DNA of 64,000 nucleotides from assembly GCA_001600055.1 (NCBI GenBank), contig BCIV01000006.1:248001-312000 (forward strand), read 5' to 3'. A model generated the notes under the pieces. That model searched no databases and was not told the origin of the DNA. It saw only the letters and a program-made list of their open reading frames with translations. The position numbers and the translations under genes are program-made. This DNA comes from Filobasidium wieringae (Eukaryota > Basidiomycota > Tremellomycetes > Filobasidiales > Filobasidiaceae). This document shows, in pieces, positions 23,571 through 36,171 of this stretch; within the stretch, counting starts at the first letter, position 1, and the number at the start of each line of letters is the position of its first letter.

Positions 23571-24501
23571 ATGGTGAGGGTATAAATCAATTATATCGCA
23601 ATGATACTCCAACTGAAAGCAAATCGTCTCTAGTCATTGGGACTAGGTCGACCGTCTAGTGCTTCTGTCAATCATCCACATCTGTCTCCATCGTCAGCGA
23701 GGCACAAGAGTGGTAGACATCCAAGAGAGGCAAGTGGTGGTGTTTTCCAGCTGTTTAACCCTCAGCAGTGAGTAGCGCGGCTCTTATGCTTAAGATCTAG
23801 ACGTTGACTATACTCTTGGCAACAGAATCAAACAGTTCAAAGAAGCTTTCAGTCTAATTGATGCAGATGGAGACGGAAAGATTACTGAAGAGGATCTTAA
23901 GACAACGCTTGGAAACTTAGGTGTGTTCGGACTCACAGCTTCGGAAAGAGTTGGAATAAGTCCAACTAAAGTACTCGTAATCGAGGCCAATCACCTTCAA
24001 CATCGTTAATACAGGCTTTACTCACACCTCCTTCCGGATCGTCTTCTATAAGCTCCCAACCTCGATCGATTAATTTTGCTCAATTCCTCACTCTTTTTGG
24101 ACAAAAGCTACTCGAGCTTGATACTGAGCAAGAGATCCTGGAAGCATTCGCTTGCTTTGATGAAGACGATGATGGTCTCATCGACGTGCCCAAGAGGAAC
24201 GGCAGCGCGCAGCAGGACGAGGCTGATCGAGTAGGCGAGCCAGCCGGCCTGAGAGGATGGCTGAAGGAGTATGGAGATAGGATGACGGACAAAGAGGTAA
24301 ATGTCTACTCCTTTCCTTGTCATCAGTTTCTGCCGTATCGACCGCTCAAACCCGTCATCATAGATCGATCGTCTTCTGGTAGGACCTTATACGAACAAGC
24401 AAGAGAGGTTCGACTACGTCAAGTTTGCGAAAGCTCTCAAAGTCAATGATGCGGAGGATGTTGAACGACTGGAGAAGTCGAAGATGCACAAAGAAGATTA
24501 A
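23571..24501 (+). CDS. Myosin regulatory light chain-like EF-hand protein
   Basis: Probably binds myosin II heavy chain and supports cytokinesis. Exons 23571-23573 (the ATG alone), 23634-23767, 23826-23922, 24015-24296 and 24364-24501; 217 aa. A Ser/Arg-rich N-terminal extension precedes the EF-hand core FKEAFSLIDADGDGKITEED, whose loop has all canonical ligands. The second hand (DEDDDGLIDVPK) is degenerate and the rest have lost ligands. That pattern, a working first hand only, is typical of regulatory light chains rather than calmodulin. The C-terminal block GPYTNKQERFDYVKFAKALK is typical of the family. The donor of the third intron (GGT|gtgttc) is weak; I chose it because it keeps the frame. 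It starts 281 bp after the Gid7-like gene on the same strand. Confidence 0.82.
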
Positions 24502-24948
24502 GCCGTCGCAACCTCTCACAGTATTCCCTCGGATCCCACACTTGTTGTATAAGCTTGCAGTATATATACCCTCGAACGATCTTATGATAGGTATGACAGA
24601 TATCTAGCTCTCTACCCTCTAGCCTCTCAACCTCTATGGCCTCTAAACACTATCAGCCTCAACTGATATGCAAAATCAAGCTGATGCGTTTGTCATGTGC
24701 GGGGTCTCCTCACTTGGCAATCCGATGCCCTGGTATCATTATTGATGCTCTAGTCTAGGCTTCGATAGTTATCACATCGGTCACATCGTCATATGGGGAC
24801 ACCGATTATACAGCGGCTCACCCCTGGCAATTCATCGTACCAACCCAATTGCTACTGTAAATCCTGTTCGAAGCGTCAGCTATAGGTATCCCCCTAGATC
24901 TATTACGTAGCGAGAAGCCTTCGGGCTAGACCAGGAATACGACTGACT
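24502..24948. other. Intergenic region upstream of NIPA-like gene
   Basis: 447 bp, no gene or repeat seen. It holds the light-chain 3' flank and the promoter of the transporter gene. Confidence 0.6.
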
Positions 24949-27193
24949 ATGGAGGAGCACAATCCGGGAAAAGCTGGTATCCCTATCGCTGTTGGGATCA
25001 TTGTTGGTCTGCTAGCTTCATTCGTACAGTCACTCGGTAAGTATAAGTCAGCGAATTTGATTGTCACTCAACGTTGATGAATCTTGCTCTTAGGCCTGAC
25101 AATACAACGGAAAAGCCATGTGCAGAACGACCTACTTCCTATAAGCAAGCAGAGGAAGACCTATCGTAGACCGTAAGTTCATTAGAGTGACGCTATCATC
25201 TCGGATCAAGATAATCTCAACAACTGGAATTTCGAACCTAGGTTATGGCTTTTCGGTTTCGGTTAGTGCCTTTGCCTATTCCAACAAGTTCAGTCCTTTG
25301 ATCACACGCTAAATTCATGGAAAAACAGCTGTATTTATCAGTTCAAACCTTTTCGGAACTGTCTTCCAGATCGGTGCACTGCCAATCGTAGTTCTCGCCC
25401 CTTTGGGAGCGGTAAGCTCGGCTTCAGTTATTCTTATCACTACATATGAGAGCTGACCAACTTGAGAATAGGTCTCATTATTGTGGAATGCGGTTCTTTC
25501 TCGAATTCTACTGCGAGAACGGTTTTCCGCACGGACGCTAGCAGGTACTTGCTTGATCGCCACAGGAGCGAGCTTGATTGCGATCTTCGGTGTCGTACCT
25601 GAAGAGAACCATACTCTAGAAGAGCTTATGCGACTTTTCAGGCGGAACGGATTTGTGATATATATCACCTTGATGTCTGCTGCCGTAGTGGGGGTATTGG
25701 TAGTCGTGAGTTAGAGACTTGGACTGCTCGGCATAGCAATCCTGACGGTAAATCTCTTCACAGAGCCATATTGTAGAGTTCAGTCTGAAGAGGCAACAAG
25801 CACTGGGGGCGATTTCACTACCAGCCGAAGAGCCTGAATCGAGAGACCCCTCTGATTATGGCAGTATCGTTTCCCGACGACAATCGATTCCATTCAGGCG
25901 AACGAACACCGCTGCAGAAAGGCACGCAATGCCTCCCGCCGCTTCAAGCGGCCAGAGTACGCCTATCACCCGGAGCGCTTTCCGTCAATTTCCAGCTGAC
26001 AAAAATATCGAGGGCATGGCCAAATCGATCAAGCGGGTTCATTATCGAGATCCAACGGACAACTCTATCATCGAGCTTGTCGGTACTGCCACGTCTTCCA
26101 AAGATACAAGAAAGACCACACTGCTCGGTCTATCGTTCGCTGCCTGTTCCGGAACGCTCTCTGGAATGTCTTTACTGTTTGCTAAATGCGCAGTAGAGCT
26201 CTTGATCTTGACATTCGCTTCGAAAGGGAAGGAGAATCAATTTAAGACCGTACAGAGCTGGATTCTGCTTCTCGGACTAGGGATAACCGCATTGGCACAG
26301 CTTTATTATCTGAACCATTCCCTTGCGCTTGCCGGACCTGCTGTTATCTGTCCCCTGGCTTTCTGTTTCTACAATATCTCCAGTATTTTCGGTGAGTATC
26401 CCGTCCCACAAGTCGAACATCGACCTCAGAACGGTACTGATAAGTTGAACGATTCACTTCAGACGGCTTGGTGTTTTATTCCCAATTCTCGGAGCTCGCG
26501 CCACATCAGATTGCTCTCGTTACGGTCGGTATAGCTGTACTGCTGGTTGGAGTCTGGTCCGTCTCAGCGATAGAAAAGACAGGCGAAGGTGGTGTGCAAG
26601 TTGGATCCTGGGCTGATGAACCCGAATTTTCGGACGATGATGACGATACGCCTTACATGGATGAACCCAGCGAGATGGTTAACCAGGACGAGTCATCTAT
26701 ACCCCCAAGTCCAGTATTAACTACTGCGAGTGGACCCACGCCCCCAATGTCTCCCTCTACATCTACACATTCTAAAAGACGACGGTCGTCAGGGTACCAA
26801 GCAATATATGGGACGTTGATACCGGAACTTGCACCTCCGGGAGTTCCTGCTGGATTCTCAATCGGGTTTAATACCAGTTCTCCCGGATTTTCACTTCGGA
26901 CAGCTCATGGTCGCTCCAATTCCATGGGAGAAATATCCGATGGAATCACTCGGAGTCATCTAGGAGTGGGCAAAAGGGGGTCGTCATTGGATAGAGGCCG
27001 GCCGTCTAGCGGTTCGGAAGGTCGGACTGATAGAGCGGAGCAAAGTGGTACAAGAGAGGCTTTAGGATCTGATTGGATTGAGGACGATAATAATTCGTGG
27101 CTGCCTGAGCCTACAAATAGAGAAAACTTTACCACGAGGATGAAGCGGTGGCTAGGAAGGGAGCGCAGTTCGGAAATCAGATTACCTGAATGA
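24949..27193 (+). CDS. NIPA-type magnesium transporter (DUF803 family)
   Basis: Integral membrane protein of the NIPA family, whose animal members transport Mg2+. Seven exons: 24949-25036, 25094-25172, 25242-25261 (20 nt), 25329-25411, 25472-25705, 25764-26391 and 26463-27193; 620 aa. The first membrane helix begins at about residue 11 (IPIAVGIIVGLLASFVQSLG) and is followed by LTIQRKSH. Family blocks ISSNLFGTVFQIGALPIVVLAPLGAVSLLWN and GTCLIATGASLIAIFG give further helices, and ALAGPAVICPLAFCFYN lies near the end of the core (quoted in part). A roughly 100-residue soluble loop sits in mid-protein, and the last 200 residues are an acidic, Ser-rich cytosolic tail. Transport activity is inferred from the family. 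Confidence 0.9.
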
Positions 27194-27851
27194 TACCTTC
27201 AGCTGAATCACACGCAATCAGTGTAATTTGTATATTCTTACATGTATATAGACCTGTAGGCCTGTAGCTTGCTGGTTGCTCTATGTCTAGAGAGGCTGTT
27301 CGGTATTCAGTCCCGCCAAGAACGGCTTCTATCACGCGGCTGGAAGTCTTAGGACAAGATGACGTTCTTACGTTCACTTCAGCCTTCAGCCCATTCCGAC
27401 ATTCGGTGAGATGGATTGGCCCCGTCCGATTCCCGGCTCCTGAAGGGTATACCACCACTCTCTTTCTACCTTCTTAATACTAGTCGATATTCCTTGTGAA
27501 GCTTGTATCTACAACACTGGCTGAGCGCTGAGCATCGACCTCTTTCTGTGGTGACAAACCCGGACGGGATCGCTAGATTACGAACAGGAAATCGAGTAAT
27601 TACAAAGAGAAGAAAGGGTCATATCCCCCGTTTCGCGCTACCGATTCCTTGTTCAGGTTCCAAGTTCAACGTGAAATCCGGACAACCTCCTCTGCCTCAT
27701 CAAGATATTAGATATTCGCAAGTCAGGACTCAAGAAGGATATATGGCTCTATAGAAAGCGACATCATCACGGCGAGTATCGATATATAGTGGTAGTCATT
27801 GAATCGGGGTCGTGCGAGTAGGAGACGACCTGGAAAGCGAGAAAGTCCGTG
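27194..27851. other. Intergenic region upstream of the kinase gene
   Basis: 658 bp without a supportable gene. Short frames on both strands are not convincing. It should carry the kinase promoter. Confidence 0.6.
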
Positions 27852-30800
27852 ATGGCAACTCACCGCCGGGGCGGAGCGCCCACCCATAATCGAAGCAATT
27901 CGGCTCAAATAAACCAAAGAGCTCAGGTGAGAACGGGTTCAAAGGAACTACGCGAGCGCAAGAAGACTGAAATATAGGTCGATGTGTACAGTTGGTGAAT
28001 GCATACCAAGAACTAGGCAAGGAGTTGGGAAGCGAGAAGTTGAAGGTCGTGGGAGGTTATACGTTAGGAAGAGTTATAGGGGAAGGTGAGTCCTTCAGTC
28101 CACCGTTGTAGCCGGGCCGGCCTAACCTCCTGGATAGGCTCGTTCGGTGCTGTATATCTGGCAACACACCGTCTCACAGGCACCCGATGTGCGGTCAAGA
28201 AGATCCCTAAGAACATGACTGGCCAACTCACTCGGGAGATCCATCATCACCGTTCCCTTCATCATCGTCATATCCTTCAACTATACGAGATCATCGCTAC
28301 CGAGACTCATGTTTGGCTTGTTACCGAGCTTTGCACGGGGGGCGAACTATTCGATTACCTCGTAGAGAGGGGGAGATTGTTGGAGGGAGAAGCGAGGAGG
28401 TTCTTCGGGGAGTTGACTGTTGCAGTAGGGTTGCTACATAGAAGAGGAACAGTCCATAGAGACTTGAAGCTGGAGAATGTCTTCCTCAATGGGTTTTGTG
28501 GGGTCAAGCTCGGTGATCTAGGTTTCGCAAGGGAATGGACGAGAGGGAGCAAATTACTTGAAACGTTCTGCGGGACGACTGGGTACGCTGCTCCTGAGAT
28601 GCTACAGGGGCAAAAGTATGCTGGAGAAGGTACGTTACGATGATTTGCCAATTATGGATAGTGTTTCTGAACGCCTGCATCACGTATCAGAGGTGGATAT
28701 CTGGTCTCTCGGTATCATACTTTACACCTTGTTATGCGGAGGATTGCCTTTTGATGATGATGATGAAGAAGTGATGAAAGCCAACGTGGTAAGAGGAGAG
28801 TACGAAGAACCTGACTGGCTGAGCAGTGGTAAGTACTTGCAACTGATCATCTCTGTACGGACGAGGCTGATCTCATCTTGAATTCGCACATTAGATGCGA
28901 AAGATCTCATCAAAAATATGCTACAACTAGAGCCATCCAAACGTATCTCTATAGAGGACATCCTTTCGCATACCTGGTTTCGGAAACGAATCGTTGATCT
29001 TCCGATAGACTCGCATATGTCCGGACAAACGAACGGCTCCGTCACCCCTTTTTTGAACTCCCCTGAACCCAACAATATGAAGTCATATTTCTCGGTTGCA
29101 GAACCTGGCCAGTCTTCAGCATCAACGTTTTCTTTCCCTGGCAGAACAGAAACGCTCGCACCTAAACGGGCAGCGCTGTCTCCCTTGAGCTCACCTAGGT
29201 CTCAATCGCCAGTTGGGTGGACGAATGCTCATAAGGGACAGACAAGCAAATTGGGGGGAGAACCGCTTGCAATGAGTACGACCGACTCAGAAGCGGGGAC
29301 GTCGGATGCTTCGTTCAATATGATGAGCTCTTCAGAGGGCGGTACGACCTCGGTTACTACACCGGTCTTGACGGAGGTCGACGAGGACGAGCACATCGTT
29401 ATTATGAATGAGGAAGGCAGACAGCGGGATGATATCGACGGTTTGCCCTACATGCAGTCCAATGCAAGTCAAACGACTATCAGGAAGCCTGAGGATGAAA
29501 TGTCTAGGAGATCGTCATCTTCTGGCGTAACATTTGGAAAACCGAGCATCCATATCCTCGAGGAGCAGAAAGAGGAAGAGGAGCACGAGGAGATGGATGC
29601 ACCGAACTCGAGGAGACATTCCGGTATCAGCTTTGACGAGCATGGATACCATCTACCTGTTCACAGCAGAACGCCAGCTCGAACGAAACGTAGATCGGTA
29701 TCCTCGAGCGTTGCCGCGGAGTGCCGGCCCTCGATGATCCATAGCAGTTCCTTTTCCAATGCGGTCGTCCCGATTGTCAACTACCTCGATCAGCTACAAG
29801 AAGTTGCTCCACCATTTTTCTCCACCTCGCAGGAGAAGGAATTATTGCGTTCGCTCGAGATTCTTGGGTTTGACGTAGGACAGATGCAGCACAGCGTTAC
29901 GAGCGATGCGTGTGATGCGAGCGCGGCGGCCTGGTGGATGTTAAGATCAAAACAGCAGCAGAAGGAAGATCTGGAACGATATCAACTGGAAGGCGCAGTG
30001 GAAGGGATCGTTGTGCCCTCTGGAAGTCCAACGACTCGCAAGGGACTATCCGAGCGCAAAGTTTCCGCAGCCACAAATGTTCCAGACGATGTGTTCACTG
30101 CTGTAACACAGCCTAGCACACCGAAAAAGTCCGAACTACCGACTCAATTGCCTGAAGCTAAGACACAAATTGAGTTGGGACCGCCAGTACCTACCTTATT
30201 CGAGGGAAGGCGCCCGTCACTATCTCCTGAATCCCGTGCTGCTACCAGCTTAGGCTTGCCTACGAGTGCGACTCAAAAGGTGACAGGCTTCAGTACTGAA
30301 CAGGAAAGATCCGAGTCATCCAAGTCAGTACCGATGAGCTCAGCTACCGCGGCAAGAAGGCCGAGTCCTCCAGTACTTCCGACCTATACGGAACCTTTGA
30401 AATCGGCAGATGAACAACTGTCGGGAGCAGGTAGCCCTGGCAGTCAGGGGAAGCGGGCTGATGGAGGCAAGGCGCGCTCCTCTTCCATTTCGATGTTACA
30501 GAGAGCTACTTCCGCACTCTCAACTGGTCTAGTGCGAAAGAAGTCAGAAGAGAAGCTTTTGGAAGATGCCGTCCAAAAAGACACCGATGTCAAGAAGTCC
30601 CCGACGAAACTCATCAAAACACCACCAATGGGTCGACGAAAAGGGTCGGATGATTCCGGACAATTGCTCGTCTCCGATAATGAGCATTCTTCTGCGACTC
30701 ATGAAGGGATTCCTCCGTCCACTTCATATGGTACGATAGCTTCAAGTGAGATATCTCTCCCTGACTCTTCTTCGAATATCAAGACCGCAAAGGGCAACAA

Positions 30801-32007
30801 GAAAGAGAGCCTTCTTATGACCTTTAGATCGTGGTGGAACGAGGATCGGAAGAAGCGCAAGCGCAACATGGGTGCTGCACCTCCTCCTTTACACCAGTAT
30901 AGTTCGCATCATACACCAAGCTTGAGGTCGCAGCACATCCATGCCGTCAAGCGAACCACAGTCGTCCAGCGCAGGTCTCCCGCGGATGGTAGACCTCACC
31001 TCTCCCGTCGTTCCAGTAGCGTCAATTCTCGCCGCTCTTCTATAACCTCACTGCATATGCCCTCGATGGACCTGCCAGTCGGGTCGCCGATAGATCCGTA
31101 TACCTTGATGCGTCGACAAAACAGTCGGCGATCAACAGGCAGTCGTACCCCGACAAGCGAGTTTGGGGAATACATGGGGTCCAGGCCTTCTTCTGTACGC
31201 TCTGTTCAGATGGGAGGATCTTCTAGACGCCATTTGCCTGGCAAAGCTGGATCATTCGGATCTGTGGAATCCCGCACTCCAACAAAAAGTTCTGGACCGC
31301 GTCAACATTACCGAGCTCCTTCCGCTTCCTCGACGAGATCTAGAACCAGACCTGGACCGCACCATCGTACAGTCTCATCTGCGACTACCACCTCAATTAG
31401 GTCTGCAGCTTCCTCTCGAAGATCATCGACTCTATATGACGATTACAACGGGGAAGACGGTGCAGAGTCAGGAGCGGACGACACCTCCGTTCATTCTTGG
31501 CGAAGACGATCAGTCGAGGATAGACTGGCTTATCCGACTGTTTTGATTGCGAAGCGGACACGCTCTCCATTATCGACTCAATTCGTAGGACCAGCCTCCT
31601 TCGCGAAGCTGCGACCAATGCCACCGATTCGAGATGTATTCGCTGATAAGGGCAAAGGGACTGCTCCGGATGAGGATTGGATCAGCGATGAGGACGAACC
31701 AGGCTCGTACGCCGGAGGTTTGGGGCAGTGTTCTACAAGCGGGAGCGGCAATCAGATATGGGGATCGACGGGAGGTAGCCGGGATTCTCCCGCTCAGCGA
31801 AGCGTCGGATCGTTTTCTTCTATGCCTGCAGCATACACTAGAGGATCCGCCCGGAACGGAGGAGTTTCTAGAGGAGGGGACACAAGGCAGAAGCAGCCCG
31901 CAACCCTGGAGCCTGTCACTGAGAGCCGGTCGGCGGTTCGAACACGTGGTGCTATAGCGACCAGTCGTCCAGCCGATATCACGGAAGAAGAGGAGCCAGA
32001 GGAATAA
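27852..32007 (+). CDS. Large CAMK-type serine/threonine protein kinase
   Basis: Five exons: 27852-27926, 27992-28085, 28138-28629, 28691-28828 and 28895-32007; 1303 aa. Kinase domain at about residues 45-305: glycine loop GRVIGEGSFGAVYLA, Lys in CAVKKIP, catalytic HRDLKLEN, and metal motif DLG instead of the usual DFG. The activation segment ends TFCGTTGYAAPE and is followed by VDIWSLGIILYTLLCGGLPF, typical of the CAMK/CAMKL group. The remaining 1000 residues are Ser/Thr/Arg-rich and disordered, with many Arg-x-x-Ser and Ser-Pro sites; no second domain was recognised. The start ATG opens a short basic leader. Which named fungal kinase it corresponds to is uncertain; Kin4-like is one possibility. 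Confidence 0.9.
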
Positions 32008-32231
32008 AGGACTGGACTACATACACGAAAAGTCAATTGATCACAAGCATTCGATTTCTATATTACTAACGACTTCCCCAAGCCTTGACTTGTACGACTT
32101 TCGATATTGTAGCTCGTAACGATGTGATGCATTCTCAGATATCATAGGTGTGAATGAATTCTGAGGATAAGATGCTTGCAAAAAGGCCCAATTATACAAC
32201 ACGAGACTTCACATCTACAAAGGCAGTCACC
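32008..32231. other. Convergent intergenic gap
   Basis: 224 bp between the 3' ends of the kinase and J-protein genes. Nothing else is seen. Confidence 0.6.
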
Positions 32232-33970
32232 TCATTGATACAAGCGTCGGCCACCGTAATACTTCTGCTGCAACTCGGTCAACTTTTCACAACTCGGAGT
32301 ACGTTCGGCTTGAACTTGTTTGACCTTTTCCCAGTCGGCACCCAGACCGAACAGTCCTTTGTGCCTGTCTACTCTATCCCGCTTACTTTCCCGTTCATAG
32401 TCACACTATGGTTGTTCGCGGGATATTAGCAGGATTGACGCGAGAAACCCTGCCAACAAGACTCACTCGCTGTCGAAGATGCGACACCCAATTCTGCTCA
32501 ATGCCATTTTCGAACCTACGCAATCGGGAACTCCATGTTGAAGCTTGGGCCAGATCCCTCTTTTCTGACGGAAGGCTCTCATAGATTGGGTGTTTTTGCC
32601 ATTCCCGAGGGTTCACATAATAATCGACATGGATACTGCTCGTTTGCCGATGTTGAGTCCAAGGGGAAGTTTGTGTCCATTGATAGCCGGGGTCTGGTGT
32701 ACTGAGCAGTCCTGGTAGCCAGGAAAATATGGCGAGAGCAGCAAGAAGGATGAGAGGGATCGCTTGTACCCAAGAGGGAGGAGGAGTTTCCTGTCTTTGG
32801 TTGTTTCGCCCTCGCTGTGCAGGTTGAGCGCCTCCGAATCGTTGAAATCCGTTCGGGCCGCCGAAAGTAAATACTGTTAGACATACAGGAATCACCGCAC
32901 AATTTAAGTAGGTCGTTCTTTTCTGGTTTAGAGATGCTGTTCGACGGACCTGGACCACCTCCAAATCCTCCACCCCCGAACTGATCAAACCCTCCTCCCC
33001 CGAAGAATGCCCTAAACAAGTCTTCTGGCGAAACCTCCGCTTGACCTCCGTATCCTGGATGACCTCCTCCAAATCCTCTCGACATGGTCGGTCCTGATCT
33101 GCCACCACCACCACCGCCTCCTCTGCTCTGCGGATCTTGATGGGGATTTGAATCATAGGCAGCTCGAAGGTTTGTGTCGGAAAGGACCTGGAAAGCTTTG
33201 GATACCACTGTAGAAAAGGGTCGGATTAGCATACATTTTGAGTTGAATGGTGAGGTAGTATGTGCTAACTTTTGAAGGCTTCATCCGCTCTCGGTGCTCC
33301 GCTAAGGTGATCATCAGATGAGTTAGTACAACAAACCAGGAAAGTCCACTTCCGTTGGCTACCTACTTCTTGTCTGGATGTAATGCCAAAGCAAGCTACA
33401 ACAAGAGATCAGCAACCTGCTAACCGAAGAAGAGGTGATCTCGAAAGACTCACCTTCCTGTAAGCTTTCCGTACTTCCCCTTCCGAACAGGAGCTTTCAA
33501 CTGCGAGATTACAAACACTTCTATCAGTCAGCCGCTCAAGCTGGACTATTGGACTCTAAGAACTTGCCTGAGAGGATAGAATAATAATCATGGGCTTTAC
33601 AGGCTATTACCCTTTTGACGACCCGGGTCTGCTCAGGAGTAAACTTCTTGCTAGTGGTTTCGCTTGGTTCTGCATTACTAGTGGTCTTGCTGCTAGATGC
33701 ATGGCCGGGTCGTTGATGAGCTCCGCTAGCACTCGGATGAGCTTCTGCACCTGTGGCTTTGGTTGCTTTCGAATCATCAGCTTGAGATGAGGAGGCTCCT
33801 GTGGCGATCTCCTTTTCTAATGTAGCCGCAAGAGCATCGGCTGCTGATGAGGGGGACAAGGCTGAAGACTTGCGAGCCCATTTGAGAGCGGCGCTAAGGG
33901 ATCCTTTTGCATGATAAGTACGAGCTAGGTTTAAGGCTCGTTGGCCCTCTTCAGCGTTAGCGACGCTCAT
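32232..33970 (-). CDS. DNAJB12/14-like ER membrane J-protein
   Basis: Tail-type membrane J-protein expected to recruit Hsp70 to the cytosolic face of the ER for quality control. Seven exons: 33568-33970, 33454-33500, 33367-33395, 33270-33301, 32950-33207, 32467-32873 and 32232-32405; 449 aa. The N-terminus MSVANAEEGQRALNLAR is the charged segment common in this subfamily. The J domain is split over five exons, with HPD in LALALHPDKNG. A Gly/Phe-rich linker follows, then one hydrophobic segment (AIPLILLAALAIFSWLPGLL) and a C-terminal DUF1977-like region with a conserved Cys (RCDYERE). The intron at 33501-33567 uses a GC donor (gcaagt). Upstream in-frame sequence allows a longer protein, but the chosen ATG fits the family. 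Confidence 0.92.
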
Positions 33971-34185
33971 GATATACTGTTGTGCTTCGCAAGGCGATTC
34001 AGCTTTACAAAATGTGAGCAGCTTTCCAGTGTTGGTTGATAGGTAATTGTCGATGCTAGGCTTCGTGGAAGTCGCTCGGCGAGTGCACATCGGACATAGC
34101 CATTATCGTGATCTCCGGTTTCATAACTAACATTACTAAGCCTACGTGACCGATTGCGGTCTATCGATCGTTTCTATTGCACCTT

Positions 34186-35281
34186 TTATACATCGTACTT
34201 CCAACCCAACAGTGCCTCGGCTTTGCTGACATCGAACAGACCCCTTCTATCATGCGCATCCTTCAACCAACCTTCTCTGATCGTAACTCCTGGATAGACG
34301 ACCTTCACCAATTCCTGCGTCCCGATGGTATTCAGATCGATGTCGCGCAGCTTATGATATATTCTTTCCTGCTCCTCCTTTTCCTTTGCGTCGTGCAAAA
34401 CTTCCCCTGTCTCGTTCCCGATATTTAGGTGAGGACTCAAGATGAAGAATGCCTCGTGACCGGTCTTGAACCCAGATCCTTCTGCGGCTACTCCTAACCA
34501 ACAAGCTCTTGCTGCGGCGTCCAGATCGGTCCAGCTCCAGAAATCACGGTAGGTCGAACGCTGAACAGCTTGGTGGGGAAGACAAACGTGGTGAAATCGC
34601 AAAGAAGCGATCCTGATTGAGGGGAACGATCGACAGATGGCATTCGCTTGGATCTCCGAGATGCTATTACAGTGAACAACCAGGCGGATCAGCACGTGCG
34701 AAAGGATGTTGATAGCCACATGGACTTACTGCTTTGACAGACCTGAGAGAGAAGAACAGGATCATAAGCATACTTTTCGTCAGGACAAGACAAGACATCG
34801 ACTTACTGTATGCATCTTCCGGTAAGAAAGGTGTATCTTTCTCGGTCAAAGGTAACCCAATATCCATCTCCTGGAACCTCTTCATTCTCCTCTTATTATC
34901 CGAATAAACCAGCCCTGTAGCGTTCACACTCGAAGCCTGTACAATCTTCTTTACCCCTCTGGAAGCGGCAGTGTACATCATGTTGTATTGAGCAGTCGCG
35001 TTGGTGTTATGACAAAGTCGGTAGTCGATATTGACAGGATTGGGCACGGCAGACATATGAATGACCGCATCGATCGGTTCCTTTGAGCTGTCGAATAGAG
35101 CATCGACTTGCTCGAAAGAGGTAAGATCGGCTTGGAAGAAGGAAGAACTGGATGGGAGCTCAAATGTAAAGGGAAGAGGTTTGATATCCGTTGCGAGTAC
35201 GGTATGTCCGCCAAGCGAAAGGATGTGCTTGACCGTGTGACCTCCAACTAGTCCAGAGGCACCAGACACCAGGATATGCAT
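34186..35281 (-). CDS. NAD-dependent epimerase/dehydratase (extended SDR)
   Basis: Rossmann-fold oxidoreductase. Three exons: 34807-35281, 34730-34742 (13 nt) and 34186-34663; 321 aa. The nucleotide-binding motif GASGLVGG is at residues 7-14, the downstream Ser of the catalytic set in QASSVNATG, and the catalytic YSLSK is assembled across two introns: Tyr in exon 1, Ser-Leu-Ser-Lys in the 13-nt exon. Family-typical HMSAVPNP lies between. The C-terminus (GWKYDV) ends with the substrate-domain pattern SKAEALLGW. No targeting signal, so cytosolic. Substrate unknown; similar fungal proteins are annotated as UDP-sugar epimerase-like, which the sequence alone cannot confirm. It is divergent from RSE1. 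Confidence 0.9.
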
Positions 35282-36171
35282 TGCTTGAGAAACTTATATT
35301 TGAGGAGTGGAATGAAGTGGTTGCGGATAGGATTTGATTCTTAGCTATCTGAAAGTTAAAGGTATCAGTTGAGCTCTCAGAGTACTTCGAGTAGAAGTTG
35401 ACAGATGCGCCAAGAGCTTTTGAGGCTGAATATATATCGAAATAAGCGTGATGACGAATACACCCTGCCGCCTGCCGCGTCTCATTTGGCGTGCGGCGCA
35501 GGCAGACGAACTTATCATATCGCACGACATTCTCGACCTAAAGCCACTCGTAAGCCAGACTCGAACTGTAGATCATGGCGGGGGCTCCTTCGTGATGAGC
35601 ACAGGCCAACACAACACTTTGCATACCCGATCAAGGCCCCTGACACCGACGAAGGTATACTTTACTTCTTTGTCGAAGCGTCTATAGCAACAACAACAGC
35701 AGCATGATTGTATGCGAGATAGTGAACGCATAGCAAGATTAGGACAGGATGTCTAAACGATTCACCCACTTCCTTGAGGTTGTTCAGGACAGGTGTAGTA
35801 CTCATAGATTCAGCTTCTCCTGCTACGAACTACACCCCTGCTGTAGCCCATTATCTCTTCCTGAACAGTTTATGCAGACAATCGCGGACGAGGGGTATTA
35901 TGAGTCAATTACATCTTTGGAAGATCGTCGTTCATCGGTAATAGGGCTGAACTGCTATCGGTAAGTAGAAAGTAGTATAGGGGCTGTATGGCGTTTCACA
36001 ACACTTGCGAACGTCTTTGCGGCCGCGAACGTCATCTAGAAGCGCGTATCGCGGAAGCGCACTCTAGTAATCGAGGTACAAGTCGAGAGCACGATTGACA
36101 AGAGGCAGATCCCAAAGATTATACCGTTCATCAGCTCACACAAGCTGACCCAAAACAAGTCCATCACAATC
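35282..36171. other. Divergent promoter region between SDR and RSE1 genes
   Basis: 890 bp. Open frames are short and unlike known proteins. It must hold both promoters; no clear repeat or RNA gene is visible. Confidence 0.6.
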
